A DNA stretch of 64,000 nucleotides from Nonlabens ulvanivorans (GTDB lineage Bacteria; Bacteroidota; Bacteroidia; Flavobacteriales; Flavobacteriaceae), in the NCBI RefSeq assembly GCF_000755285.1, contig NZ_BBMK01000002.1:186001-250000 (forward strand). The letters are read 5' to 3'. The stretch's first letter is position 1. Each line of letters starts with the position of its first letter. Below are positions 15,932-28,109 of this stretch, piece after piece. Made by a program: the position numbers and the translations under genes. A model generated the notes under the pieces. That model had not been told where the DNA came from. It did not search any database and worked only from the letters and a program-made list of their open reading frames with translations.

Positions 15932-17577
15932 ATGCGTAAGATCTTCAATAACTTTACTAAAAATCCTAAAGATGATATTCTTTCAGGAATCACCGTTTCT
16001 CTAGCGATGATACCAGAAGTGGTAGCATTTGCTTTTGTAATAGGTATTGATCCTTTAGTAGCTCTTTCTGGAGCTTTTATGATAGGTTTGATTACAGCTC
16101 TTTTTGGTGGTAGACCAGGACTAATATCTGGTGCAGCTGGTGCTGTTGCAGTCATATTTGCAGATTTAATTATAGAAGGTCACGAGAAAGGTCTTGCCAT
16201 GGAAGTGCCTGTGGATAATATGCAATATATCTACCTGTTTGCTGCAGTCATTTTAATGGGTATTATTCAAGTATTAGCTGGTGTTTTTAAGGTAGGTAAA
16301 TTTGTGAGATTGATTCCACATCCTGTGATGATGGGATTTGTGAATGGTCTTGCGATAGTGATATTCTGGGCGCAAGTGAAAATGTTCAGAAACAGAACAG
16401 CTGTCGTTGATGAGAATGGTGTGACGGATTATGTAGCGAGCTATATGCAAGGATCACAATTGTATATCATGATAGGTCTGGTAGCACTTACTATGGCGAT
16501 TGTATACTTATTACCTAAACTAACTAAGAAAATACCTGCAGCATTAACAGCTATTATTGTAGTAACGGCCATCGTCATACTAGGTGATATGGAAGGAGTA
16601 AGTACTGTAGGTTCATATATTAGAGATGGTGGTGGTACAGGTTTAAAAGGTGAATTACCAACTTTTAATACAGAGCTATGGGAAAAATTACCATTAGGAC
16701 TTGAGACATTTAAATTCATATTACCATATGCATTTCTTGCTGCAGCCGTAGGACTTATTGAGTCATTGATGACCATGAATCTGGTTGATGAACTTACAGA
16801 AACACGTGTAGTGGTAATCGTGAATGTGTCGCTCAAGGTGCTGGTAATATCGTTAGCGGTCTTTTTGGTGGAACTGGTGGTTGTGGTATGATAGGGCAGA
16901 CCGTTATTAACATTAATGCTGGTGGACGTGGACGTTTAAGTGGTGTAATGATGTCGTTAACATTACTTGTTTTCTTACTTTTTACAGATCAATATATTGA
17001 ACAAGTTCCAATTGCAGCCTTAGTAGGTGTTATGTTTATGATGGTAATAGAGACCTTTGCGTGGTCTAGTTTTAGAATACTAGGTAAAATACCTAAGTCC
17101 GATGCCTTAGTTTTAATAATTGTATCTGTTGTAACGGTAATATTTGATCTTGCTATCGCTGTATTTGTAGGTGTAATTATTTCAGCCTTAGTGTTTGCAT
17201 GGGAAAGTGCAAAACGTATTAGAGCTCGCAAAAGCATTAAGAAGGATGGAACTAAAGTTTATGAAATTTGGGGGGGACCATTGTTTTTTGGTTCGGTTAC
17301 CGATTTCAATATGAAATTTGATCCTAAAAATGATCCAGATAGGATAGAAATTGACTTTATTGAGGCACGTGTACAGGATCATTCTGGTATCGAGGCCTTA
17401 AGAGGTATTGCTAATAAATATTTAGATCTAGGTAAAGAAATTAAGTTGACTCATCTTAGTCCAGAATGTAAAGAGTTACTTATAAGAAATAATCCAGAGT
17501 TTGATACCATTATAGAAAGTAGTATCGAGGATCCTAGATATCATATCGCAACAGACTTACTAGATGCTGAGGTATAA
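15932..17577 (+). CDS. SulP-family anion transporter (apparent frameshift)
   Basis: This protein of about 548 residues has 10-12 membrane segments, then a C-terminal STAS domain (about the last 110 residues, FIEARVQDHSGIEALRGIANKYL, with the Asp-x-Ser of STAS domains). It probably imports sulfate, bicarbonate or another anion. The front half starts with KNPKDDILSGITVSLAMIPEVVAFAF, typical of SulP. The frame breaks near 16806-16811; restoring one G gives [33 protein letters not shown]. At 17270-17276 a G7 run adds a second Gly to the YEIWGPLFFG motif. The gene ends in a bidirectional terminator shared with katG. Confidence 0.85.
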
Positions 17578-17597
17578 ATTCACATTTTGATATAAAT

Positions 17598-17630
17598 AAA
17601 AAAGGTGGACTGTTATAGTCCACCTTTTTT
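17598..17630. terminator. Bidirectional terminator between SulP and katG
   Basis: AAAAAAGGTGGACT and AGTCCACCTTTTTT form a 14-bp stem with a 5-base loop between convergent genes. Confidence 0.9.
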
Positions 17631-17649
17631 CATGAAAGATATTTCGATC

Positions 17650-19905
<2,256 letters not shown>

Positions 19906-20046
19906 TTAAATTATATTATGGTTAAAATTAAGTGTTCGCTAGGTTTCAATTTTAGAAAGGTAATTTTTTATAGCTACATCATTATAAGTAAAAACTATTA
20001 CTAGTTTTATATTGATATATTTTAACAATGATTTATATGTGCTTAT

Positions 20047-21440
20047 TTAAGTAAATTCTGCTCTTACAGATTTTACAAACTCTATATAGTAATCTAAATC
20101 TTTTAGTGTGGTAGCTATGCCTACTGACACACGAGTAGCACCTCTCATATTTTTTAACTTACGCACAAGGTCTTTACGATTGCTATCATTTGATGTGTAA
20201 AATTCATTCTCAATACCATCATTTGTGATGTGATTATTAAGCTCATCTATTCCTGGATTACAAAAACATCCAGATCTTAGAGAGATATTCATGACGTTTG
20301 CTTTTTCTTCAACATCATATACAGATATTAACTCTCCATTCCGATCAAAAAAGTTCATGATTATGGTGCCGCCTGTATCTCACGACATGACGGACCAAAT
20401 AAATGAATAAATTTAGAACCATCCAGATATTGAATATCCCTAAGTGCTTGATATAGGTATTTAGTCATCGAAGTGATGCGCTCATTAATGCGCTGCATAC
20501 CTATTTTATTAATATAATTAAGACCTATCGTCACAGCAGGAATATCCAGATAATTTATAGTGCCGTTTTCAAAACGTTCATAATCATCTGCCAAGAAATA
20601 AAAAGGATTACTAACACTAGCATATTGAACCGTACCACCAGCAAACCATTTTTTTTCTAGTTTATGGAAAGCACATTTTTTTATTAATAAACAGCCTAGA
20701 CCTGTCGGATATCCGAATATTTTATAAAATGAAACAGCAACAAATTCTGGTTGATACTTTCTTAAATCTAAAGGGCTACTGGGCACATAAGCTGCGGCGT
20801 CAAGACATACATCCCAGCCGTTTTCTTGAGCTTTATTTATCCATTCTAGATCATGTTTTACTCCAGACACATTAGATTGCGCAGGATAGGTAAATAATTT
20901 ACGCCTTTTGTCCGAATGTTGATGAAGGCTTTCCTCGAGATCTGAATCACTTATCGTAAGATCTTCATAATTGAGTGGTGCATAGCTATAGCTACCACCT
21001 TGGTTGCTGCAATACTCTCGCATGCCGTGCACGCTGTTGTGATTGTCTGCAATCATAAGTAAATGACTATCCTTACTATGAGGATAACATTCTCCTACAA
21101 TCTTCAAGGCACCACTAGCATTTTGTGTAAAAACACAATGATAGTCTTCACTAGCATTAAAAAAAGTCAAGACTTTATCTCGAGCTTCTTGAACTAATTG
21201 GGTTGCTAGTAAACTAGAGGGATTTCCAGAATGTGGATTACCTAATACGTTATTGCGCAATAAAGATTGATGCTCATCAAGTTGTGATTGAGCATATAAA
21301 TTACCACCAGTAAAGTCTAGATACGTATGTTGCTGATTACATAGACGCGAGTACTCTTTGCGTCTTAAATCGTTAAAATATGTATCATGTAGTAAAGTGG
21401 GTTTTTGGGCTGTTTGTTTTTTATATAGGCTGCTTAACAT
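20047..21440 (-). CDS. PLP-dependent aminotransferase class V, Moco-sulfurase-like (apparent frameshift)
   Basis: This protein of about 464 residues resembles the N-terminal cysteine-desulfurase domain of molybdenum cofactor sulfurase (MOCOS/ABA3). Typical features are LDFTGGNLYAQSQL, the VLGNPHSGNPSS segment and the PLP-Lys motif VSFYKIFGYPTGLGCLLIKK. The C-terminal piece (MNFFDRNGELISVYDVE ... SLRSGCFCNPG) contains the reactive Cys loop. The two parts are in different frames and join as CRE-DTGGTIIMNFFD with one base restored near 20376-20384. It likely mobilises sulfur from cysteine. No Moco-enzyme neighbour is present, so its target is unknown. Confidence 0.75.
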
Positions 21441-21540
21441 GACTTATGTTAATGGTTAGTTTTCAATGTCTTGCCTAAGTTAAGAAAATATAATGAAGGA
21501 ATTTATTTATCGCTATCTAATTCTATAAGTTTTACCCGTT

Positions 21541-22680
21541 TTAAAGTGTACTGTACTCTTTGCCATCACGCAAATAGACAATGTCAATTGTTTCTAGCTC
21601 TTCTAACTCAAGATCGTTGTACACGTCACAAGACGTTTGATCATTAAGTTCTTTTAAATCATAATCGTTAATACTTAACAGTTGGTCACCTAGTTGTAAT
21701 TCTAAATTCATTTCTTTAATAAGAGCTACGACAATAGCTTTATTGTCTTTAAATCTTGTTTGAAAACCAAAAGAGCTCTTCTCTGCTTTTTCAAAATCAT
21801 TTAATTTTTTGAGATAAATGATACTAGAAGACCAGTCTATGACCATGTCATGCTTATTCATAAAATCGTTTCCTATCAAACTGCCATGATCTAGTTCTAC
21901 AATTTGTGGTCCCATTTCAATCGAGCCTATCTTTAAACTATCTGCCTTTATCGTTCTGGTAGACGTAGAGTCTTTAACATCATAAAGACCGACGCTAGAA
22001 CTACCATACTTTACATAGCCTATTGATTCTTTAAAATCTGCAATATCACTATCAACATCTATATGGCCTGCAAAACCTGTATCAAAAGTGAATCTGGTTT
22101 TGATACCATTAACAAAGCCTATGATATAAGGTGTTTTTTGTGGGCTAGTATAAAAGCTAAGCTTGTCTTTGTAACTGGTTATATCATAATTATCAAGCTG
22201 GTCTGTAATGGTTATTTCATGATTTTGATAATCAAATTTCCAAAATGATTTTGCCATTTGATTAGCGCCTATTATTCCATCGATTTCCATACAGTTGAAT
22301 TCAAATACATCGCGCAGGTCAGCAACTATGGCTCCTATGTCATTGTAAATTAAGTTGCCTATCCTTACTTCAGGCACAATTACAACCTCTTGATCATTGG
22401 ACTGGCCTTGAGAATCTGTCACGTTTGTACTATTTGCCGGATTGATATTAAGATCCTTATAAATCTGGTTAGAAATAACGGTAGGAGCACCGGTATCCAC
22501 TAAAAAAGTGTAAGTTTTTTGATTGATCACTACATCTATTAATGCAAAATTATAATCATAATTAAATTTTATAGTTTCCATATAATCATCCTTTGCCACC
22601 TTGCCACCATTGAGTGTTTTAGAAAGACTATTACAACCTATAATAGTTAGGATCAATATTAAGTAGACCAGTTTTTTCAT
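21541..22680 (-). CDS. Retropepsin-like aspartyl protease lipoprotein with PDZ domain
   Basis: This 379-residue lipoprotein has a signal peptide ending in IIGC. Two DTG motifs (FLVDTGAPTVISNQIY and FTFDTGFAGHIDV) indicate a duplicated pepsin/retropepsin-like domain within one chain. The C-terminal segment (about residues 305-360, VVALIKEMNLELQLGDQLLSIND) is a PDZ-like domain. Together they resemble the periplasmic/secreted aspartyl proteases of Bacteroidota. The ATG at 22680 is preferred to the TTG at 22686 because it begins MKKLVYLILIL. Substrate is unknown. The gene starts about 115 bases from the divergent acyl-CoA carboxylase gene. Confidence 0.75.
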   Translation of the reverse strand: MKKLVYLILILTIIGCNSLSKTLNGGKVAKDDYMETIKFNYDYNFALIDVVINQKTYTFLVDTGAPTVISNQIYKDLNINPANSTNVTDSQGQSNDQEVVIVPEVRIGNLIYNDIGAIVADLRDVFEFNCMEIDGIIGANQMAKSFWKFDYQNHEITITDQLDNYDITSYKDKLSFYTSPQKTPYIIGFVNGIKTRFTFDTGFAGHIDVDSDIADFKESIGYVKYGSSSVGLYDVKDSTSTRTIKADSLKIGSIEMGPQIVELDHGSLIGNDFMNKHDMVIDWSSSIIYLKKLNDFEKAEKSSFGFQTRFKDNKAIVVALIKEMNLELQLGDQLLSINDYDLKELNDQTSCDVYNDLELEELETIDIVYLRDGKEYSTL

Positions 22681-22722
22681 AATCAATAATTTAACTTTTA
22701 AAGATAGAGGTTAAGATGGGGT

Positions 22723-22738
22723 ACGCTTTCGCGAACGT
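22723..22738. repeat. Palindromic repeat copy (right arm shortened)
   Basis: ACGCTTTCGCGAACGT, the consensus with two bases missing in the right arm, in the divergent gap before the carboxylase gene. Confidence 0.65.
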
Positions 22739-22795
22739 AATAATTCACATTTTTCTAACATCTAAAATCGCTATTTTTGAGCAAACATTCTATAC

Positions 22796-24425
22796 ATGGA
22801 CATCAACTTCAATAAAAACGAAGATCATAATAAGTTACTACTTTCAGATTTAAAGCGTAGGCTAGGTGAAGTTCATCTAGGTGGCGGAAAGAAACGCATT
22901 GAAAAATTGCATTCTAAAGGTAAGATGACAGCGAGAGAACGTATTGATTATCTGGTTGATAATCCAGAAGATTGTATTGAAATAGCGGCATTTGCAGGTG
23001 ATGGAATGTATAAAGAACACGGTGGTTGCCCTAGTGGTGGCGTGGTTATTAAAATAGGTTATGTAAAAGGCAGACAAGTAATGGTGGTGGCAAATGATGC
23101 TACTGTAAAAGCTGGAGCCTGGTTTCCTATTACTGGTAAAAAGAACTTGAGAGCGCAAGAGATTGCGATGGAAAATAGGTTGCCTATCATTTATCTAGTA
23201 GATAGTGCTGGTGTTTATTTACCTATGCAGGATGAGATTTTTCCAGATAAAGAACACTTTGGTCGCATATTTAGAAATAATGCCGTGATGAGCAGTATGG
23301 GAATTACACAAATAGCCGCTGTTATGGGTAGTTGTGTAGCCGGTGGTGCATACTTACCTATAATGAGTGATGAGGCGCTTATCGTTGATAAAACCGGAAG
23401 TATTTTTCTTGCTGGTTCTTATTTAGTAAAAGCTGCAATAGGGGGAAAGTATCGATAATGAAACACTAGGTGGAGCAACAACACATTGCGAGATTAGTGG
23501 TGTAACAGATTATAAAGCTGCAGATGATAAAGATGCGCTCGATAAGATTAAAAGCATCATTGATAAAATAGGAGACTATGATCGCGCTGGCTATAATAGA
23601 GTTGAGGCTTTAAAGCCTGCGTTGGATCCTGAAGAATTATTTGGCGTTCTTCCTAGAGAACGATCTGCGCAATATGATATGATGGAAATTATCAATAGAG
23701 TGGTAGATGCAGATACTTTTGAACCTTATAAAGATGGCTATGGGCAGACTATTATTACAGGTTATGCTCGTATTGATGGATGGGCGGTAGGAATTGTAGC
23801 AAATCAACGTAAAATTGTAAAGACTAAAAAAGGTGAGATGCAATTTGGTGGTGTGATCTACAGCGATAGTGCAGATAAGTCTACACGTTTTATAGCTAAC
23901 TGTAATCAGAAGAAAATACCGCTCGTATTTTTACAAGACGTTACTGGTTTTATGGTAGGTTCTAAGTCAGAGCATGGTGGAATTATAAAGGACGGAGCTA
24001 AGATGGTAAATGCTGTATCCAACAGTGTAGTTCCTAAATTTACAATCGTCATAGGGAACAGTTATGGTGCTGGAAACTATGCGATGTGTGGAAAAGCTTA
24101 TGATCCTAGATTAATAGCAGCATGGCCTAGTGCAGAGCTAGCTGTGATGAGCGGTAATAGTGCCGCAAAAGTACTGATGCAAATTGAAAAAGCATCGCTA
24201 GAAAAGTCAGGTAAAAAGCTGACTGAAGAAGAAGAGAAAGCATTATTTGCAAAAACAAAAGATCGTTATGATGAGCAAGTATCTCCATACTATGCTGCAT
24301 CGCGCATATGGACTGATGGTGTTATCGATCCACGAGATACACGTAAGTGGATCTCTATGGGAATCGAGGCCGCAGATCATGCGCCTATTACTAAGGATTT
24401 TAATCTTGGTGTGATACAGACCTAA
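22796..24425 (+). CDS. Acyl-CoA carboxylase, carboxyltransferase (beta) subunit (apparent frameshift)
   Basis: This protein of about 542 residues is a crotonase-fold carboxyltransferase that carboxylates propionyl- or methylcrotonyl-CoA with a biotin subunit encoded elsewhere. Signature parts are KMTARERIDYLVD near residue 40, the N-terminal carboxyltransferase core and the GAGNYAMCGKAYDPRL motif in the second half. The frame breaks at the G5 run at 23441-23445. Reading four Gs gives VKAAIGESIDNETLGGATTHCEISG and joins both halves. The C-terminus is IRTRKWISMGIEAADHAP-like. It is single-cistron and followed by a bidirectional terminator at 24482-24520. Confidence 0.9.
23441..23445. other. G5 run causing apparent +1 frameshift in the carboxylase
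   Basis: G4 restores the conserved IGESIDNETLGG segment, so the fifth G is very probably an error or mutation. Confidence 0.75.
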
Positions 24426-24481
24426 CCACTTGAATAAAACTTGAAGCTGATGAGTGGAGAGTCAGGCTTAATGTTATTAAT

Positions 24482-24520
24482 AAAAACCTCCCAATTCTAT
24501 AACAGAATTGGGAGGTTTTA
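24482..24520. terminator. Bidirectional terminator between carboxylase and LRR genes
   Basis: AAAACCTCCCAATTCT and AGAATTGGGAGGTTTTA form a 16-bp stem with a 5-base loop. Confidence 0.9.
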
Positions 24521-24547
24521 TGTTTAAGGTAAATATGACTTGCTGCT

Positions 24548-26480
24548 TTAGTTTTTAATAAAAGTTTCAGCAGCTCTACCGTCGTTAGTGTCAATTACAA
24601 TTAAGTATTGTCCTTTACTTAGGTTTTCAATATTAAGTAGATACTTATCACTCTGGTTTTCTAATTGTATACGTTTGATATTTTTACCAGTAATATCATA
24701 TATACTTAACGCCTCTATAGATGAGTTAACCGTATTGATATTTACTAAATCATGTGAAGGATTAGGAAATAGTTCCACAACAATATCAATGTCTACTAGA
24801 CTGGCTGTTGCGCAATTCATATTAAATGAAGCTGTAGGATCGATGTTATTTACAAAATTACTATTCATGTAGGTTATATCAGATACTTCAATACAAGTAA
24901 GACCTGGATTGTTAAGAGCATTAAAACTCCATAAGTTTTGATTGGTAGGATCTGTTGAGTCATTTGCAGCAAGCAGGCCATTTGCACCGTTATTTAAATT
25001 AAGTTGTATTAATTGATTGTTGTCTACGTCGATAAATGTGAGTAAAGCATTTGAAGATAAATCTAATTGACCTAGGTTATTATCTTCTGCTCTTAGAAAT
25101 TTAAGAGCGCTATTCATAGATAGGTCTAAATTGCTAAATTGTTATTATTGAAATAAGCGCCTTCTAGTAAAACATTCTGACTAAAGTCTATTGTGCTTAA
25201 AAGATTGTTTGTGAAACCAACCTCAATCAAGTTTACGTTACTATTAATATTTACTGCAGTAAGTTCACTATTTTCCCAAAAAAGAGATTCTACACTGCCC
25301 AGAAGACTGAAATCTGTATTTGAAATTCTACTACCAACGTTGATTAGCTCTATAAGGTTTGGGTTGTTAGTAAAATCAATCGATGTTATTGGATAGTCAG
25401 TACTGGTGCGATCAAAATTATTTGAACCAAATCTTAAATATTCTAATTGTGGATTTTGGGTAATATCAATACCTGTTAGTAATGGACAGGATAGCAATTC
25501 TAGAAGTTCTAATAAAGGGTTTTGAGTAACATCAATAGATATCAATTGACTTGCAAATGCAAGTCTTAAGACTCTTAAACTGGGGGGTTATTATTGGTGT
25601 TTATGCTGGAGAAGGTTCCGCCTATGGCATCTAGAAATTCAAGGTTGGTAGCTCCGGAAATGTCAATATTCTGTAAGCTAAAATTAAAGATAAAGCTGGC
25701 ATATGTTATTGAATTTGTTGAACTCATGTCCACTGTGGTGATAGAGTTATTACCTAGATTCACAAAGCGAGCGTTATTAACTAGTTGAGAATTAAATGTA
25801 GCTATGGAATTATCATTTGCTCTCAACGTGTCTAGGGCAACAAACGCCTCTAAACCGGTTAAATCACTAATACCTTTATTAGATATATCTAAAGTGTTTA
25901 CGGCACTTACATTTGCACTATCTAGTAAATTATCTAATACCGTATCATAACCTAAAGCGATAAGCTCTTGTTCAAAATTATCATCAGGTATTACCGTTTG
26001 TCCTGCCGGAACATTTACTTTGATTAAGTTAAATGTGGCTTGAGCGGTTGGAATCCCACAAGCTGCCATAGTGTTTTCTGTATAATTTATAGTAAAATTA
26101 TTATCACCACTAGTGATACTCCATAAAGAATTGTTGCCAGCACTAGCTTCATCATAGAAGATATTAGGAGCCGTGGTACATTGTAGGTTTGTGTCTAATA
26201 AAGGAACAGCTATTTCATTATTTGATAAATCTAAAACTACCGAAACCGTTGCACCATTAAACTCAGGTAGTAATTGAATCGTAAATACTCTTTCATTAGG
26301 CGTGTTTCCGACTGAAATAAAAACATCTGTTTCATTAAAATTAGAAGCCGTAAAAGCAGTCCCAACTCCTGTAGTCCCATTGGTAAGTTGATACAGGCCA
26401 ACCATAAAATCATTAGGTTGAGCTGTCATTAAAGAGGTATTGAGCACGAACCCAATGATAATAAGTAATTTAATTTTCAT
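24548..26480 (-). CDS. Secreted leucine-rich-repeat protein with T9SS sorting domain (two apparent frameshifts)
   Basis: This protein of about 640 residues starts with a signal peptide (MKIKLLIIIGFVLNTSLMTAQ). After a beta-rich domain (about residues 20-165) there are leucine-rich repeats of the type FxNNPxLxxLxL (TQNPLLELLELLSCPLL, NNNNLANLDLS). The C-terminal domain (VELFPNPSHDLVNI ... YDITGKNIKRIQL ... GQYLIVIDT) is a type IX secretion sorting signal. The frame breaks near 25128-25132 (one base missing) and at the G6 run at 25582-25587 (two extra). It is likely a cell-surface protein. The ATG at 26480 gives the best signal peptide; an upstream start at 26510 would lengthen the N-terminus. 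Confidence 0.8.
25582..25587. other. G6 run causing apparent +2 frameshift in the LRR gene
   Basis: G4 gives NNNPSLRVLRLAFAS, which matches the LRR period of the neighbouring repeats. Confidence 0.55.
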
Positions 26481-26536
26481 AATATGTAGTTTGGTCAAAA
26501 CTACAATCATAGCATAGAGTATAAAATACCCTATTT

Positions 26537-26543
26537 GGGGGGG
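26537..26543. other. Intergenic G7 run
   Basis: G7 between the LRR start and the LuxR stop. It shows that over-long G runs also occur outside genes. Confidence 0.5.
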
Positions 26544-26549
26544 TATATT

Positions 26550-27240
26550 TTATAACAATTCAAGAGCTAAAGAAATTTTAACAATTTCAGCAATTTTTGA
26601 TACATCAAGTTTTCTGTAAATATTTTTTCGATGGGTATGGACACTATGCTTAGAAATAATAAGAATTTCGCTTATCTCTTGATTAGATTTACCATTTGCG
26701 ATAAGCTTAATGATTTCTTTTTCTCTTTTAGTTAAGGTTTGAAATCGTTGCCATTGTAGTAGCGATTTTTCTCCCCATGGAATTATTTGCTTAAGCATTT
26801 TTCTAATCCACTTTGTTGATGTGGAAAAAAGTAGTGTTGAGGCTTAAAGTTTCATTCAATAATATCTTATTTGTGAAATAGGTAACCATACTACCGTTCA
26901 TAGACACACATTGCAAATAGTCACTAACTTCATCAAAGTCATTTTTGAAATTTAGTATTTTAGCTTTATTGACAGCATTTTGGTATAAGTGAGGATTTGA
27001 TATAGACGGTAAATATTCTATTCCAATTTCATAAAGTAATTCTAGTTCTTGGCCGTAGCTAAAAAATACATCTGCAAAAACTTCATACTCTAAGGTTTCT
27101 CTATCATTAACATAAACCGGTTGAGGTAGAAAATCTACTATCGAGTTAAAACTATTTCTATCATTTTGGAATAAGTGTTTTAACCTAAAGGCAAGATGTT
27201 GTGATTGGATGCGGTACTCTTTCTCGGTAAATAGATTCAT
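26550..27240 (-). CDS. LuxR-family transcriptional regulator (apparent frameshift)
   Basis: This is a regulator of about 230 residues. The N-terminal part is a PAS-like sensory domain (about residues 1-140). The C-terminal LuxR HTH is recognised by LTKREKEIIKLIANGKSNQEISEILIISKHSVHTHRKNIYRKLDV. The frame breaks near 26824-26830 in a T run; adding one base joins FFPHQQSGLEKMLKQIIPWGEK. It follows the alpha/beta hydrolase gene with a 4-base gap, so the pair is probably an operon. It may control the adjacent LRR gene, but nothing in the sequence proves that. Confidence 0.75.
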
Positions 27241-27244
27241 TTCT

Positions 27245-28018
27245 CTATATTAAATGAAGCTTAAAAACGTCACTGGCAAGATGGTTGATAATAGTAGACA
27301 TCTCTTCAGGTCGCTCTAAAGTTGGATAATGGCCGCAGTTTTCTAGCTCAATATAATTGGTGTTATGCGATGATTCTTTAACTGCCTTTTTCAGATATTC
27401 TTTGTTTACTGATGGGTCATGCGAGCCACTTACTATTACCTTAGGACACTTTAGATTAGTAAAAGACTTATATTGATCTGACCAATTACCATTAAATAAA
27501 TCTTCAGCTGTCGCAGATCTTACCTTGGGATTAGAATTTTTAAAATCGTAGACTATTTGTTCTGTAAATTTTTGCTCATACACCGCTACAGATGCTGCAC
27601 TTGCTATTTCTTCATCAGTAGATTTCTCTTTTAAAAAGGTTTGTAATGCCTCTACAGGTAAAAAAGCTTCTTCAAAATTAATAGGCTTTTTAACCGGTGG
27701 CGCACTAAAAATAATCAACCCTTTAAGTTCCTTTATTTGATTTGCGATTTCCATAGCAAGATGACCGCCTAAACTGTTTCCTACCAGTAATATAGGTTTA
27801 TTGTAACTATTTATAAGTGATATTAGTTCTTGTTTGTAAAACTGTAAGCTAAAATCAATATTATCATCCGGATTCTCGTTAATTTCGTGTCCAGAAAGCG
27901 TAGGGATTAGAACTGAGTTATTTAACTTTAAATCTTTAAAAACTTTAGATGAAGATGAGTTTCCGTGAAGTAAAACGATGATGTTTTCTTTATCTGAGCT
28001 GATAAATGTACTTTTCAT
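27245..28018 (-). CDS. Alpha/beta hydrolase
   Basis: This 257-residue soluble enzyme is of the alpha/beta-hydrolase fold. The oxyanion stretch is LLHGNSSSSKVF, and the nucleophile elbow GNSLGG (Ser) is near residue 90. The acid lies in KCPKVIVSGSHDPSV and the catalytic His in ENCGHYPTLERPEEM. It resembles small esterases/lipases. I chose the ATG at 28018 rather than a TTG at 28036. It is immediately followed by the LuxR gene with a 4-base gap. The substrate is unknown. Confidence 0.8.
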   Translation of the reverse strand: MKSTFISSDKENIIVLLHGNSSSSKVFKDLKLNNSVLIPTLSGHEINENPDDNIDFSLQFYKQELISLINSYNKPILLVGNSLGGHLAMEIANQIKELKGLIIFSAPPVKKPINFEEAFLPVEALQTFLKEKSTDEEIASAASVAVYEQKFTEQIVYDFKNSNPKVRSATAEDLFNGNWSDQYKSFTNLKCPKVIVSGSHDPSVNKEYLKKAVKESSHNTNYIELENCGHYPTLERPEEMSTIINHLASDVFKLHLI

Positions 28019-28109
28019 AAAATGTAGGTTACTCAAATTAAGTCAATTTAATTTTCTTACAAAAGAAACATATTGATTAATTTTAGTTAACCTCTTAATT
28101 TGTAATATT

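Noticed and set aside
24548..26480. Three separate LRR proteins
   Set aside because: The pieces share one signal peptide and one T9SS tail and abut within a few bases, so one broken gene is more likely.
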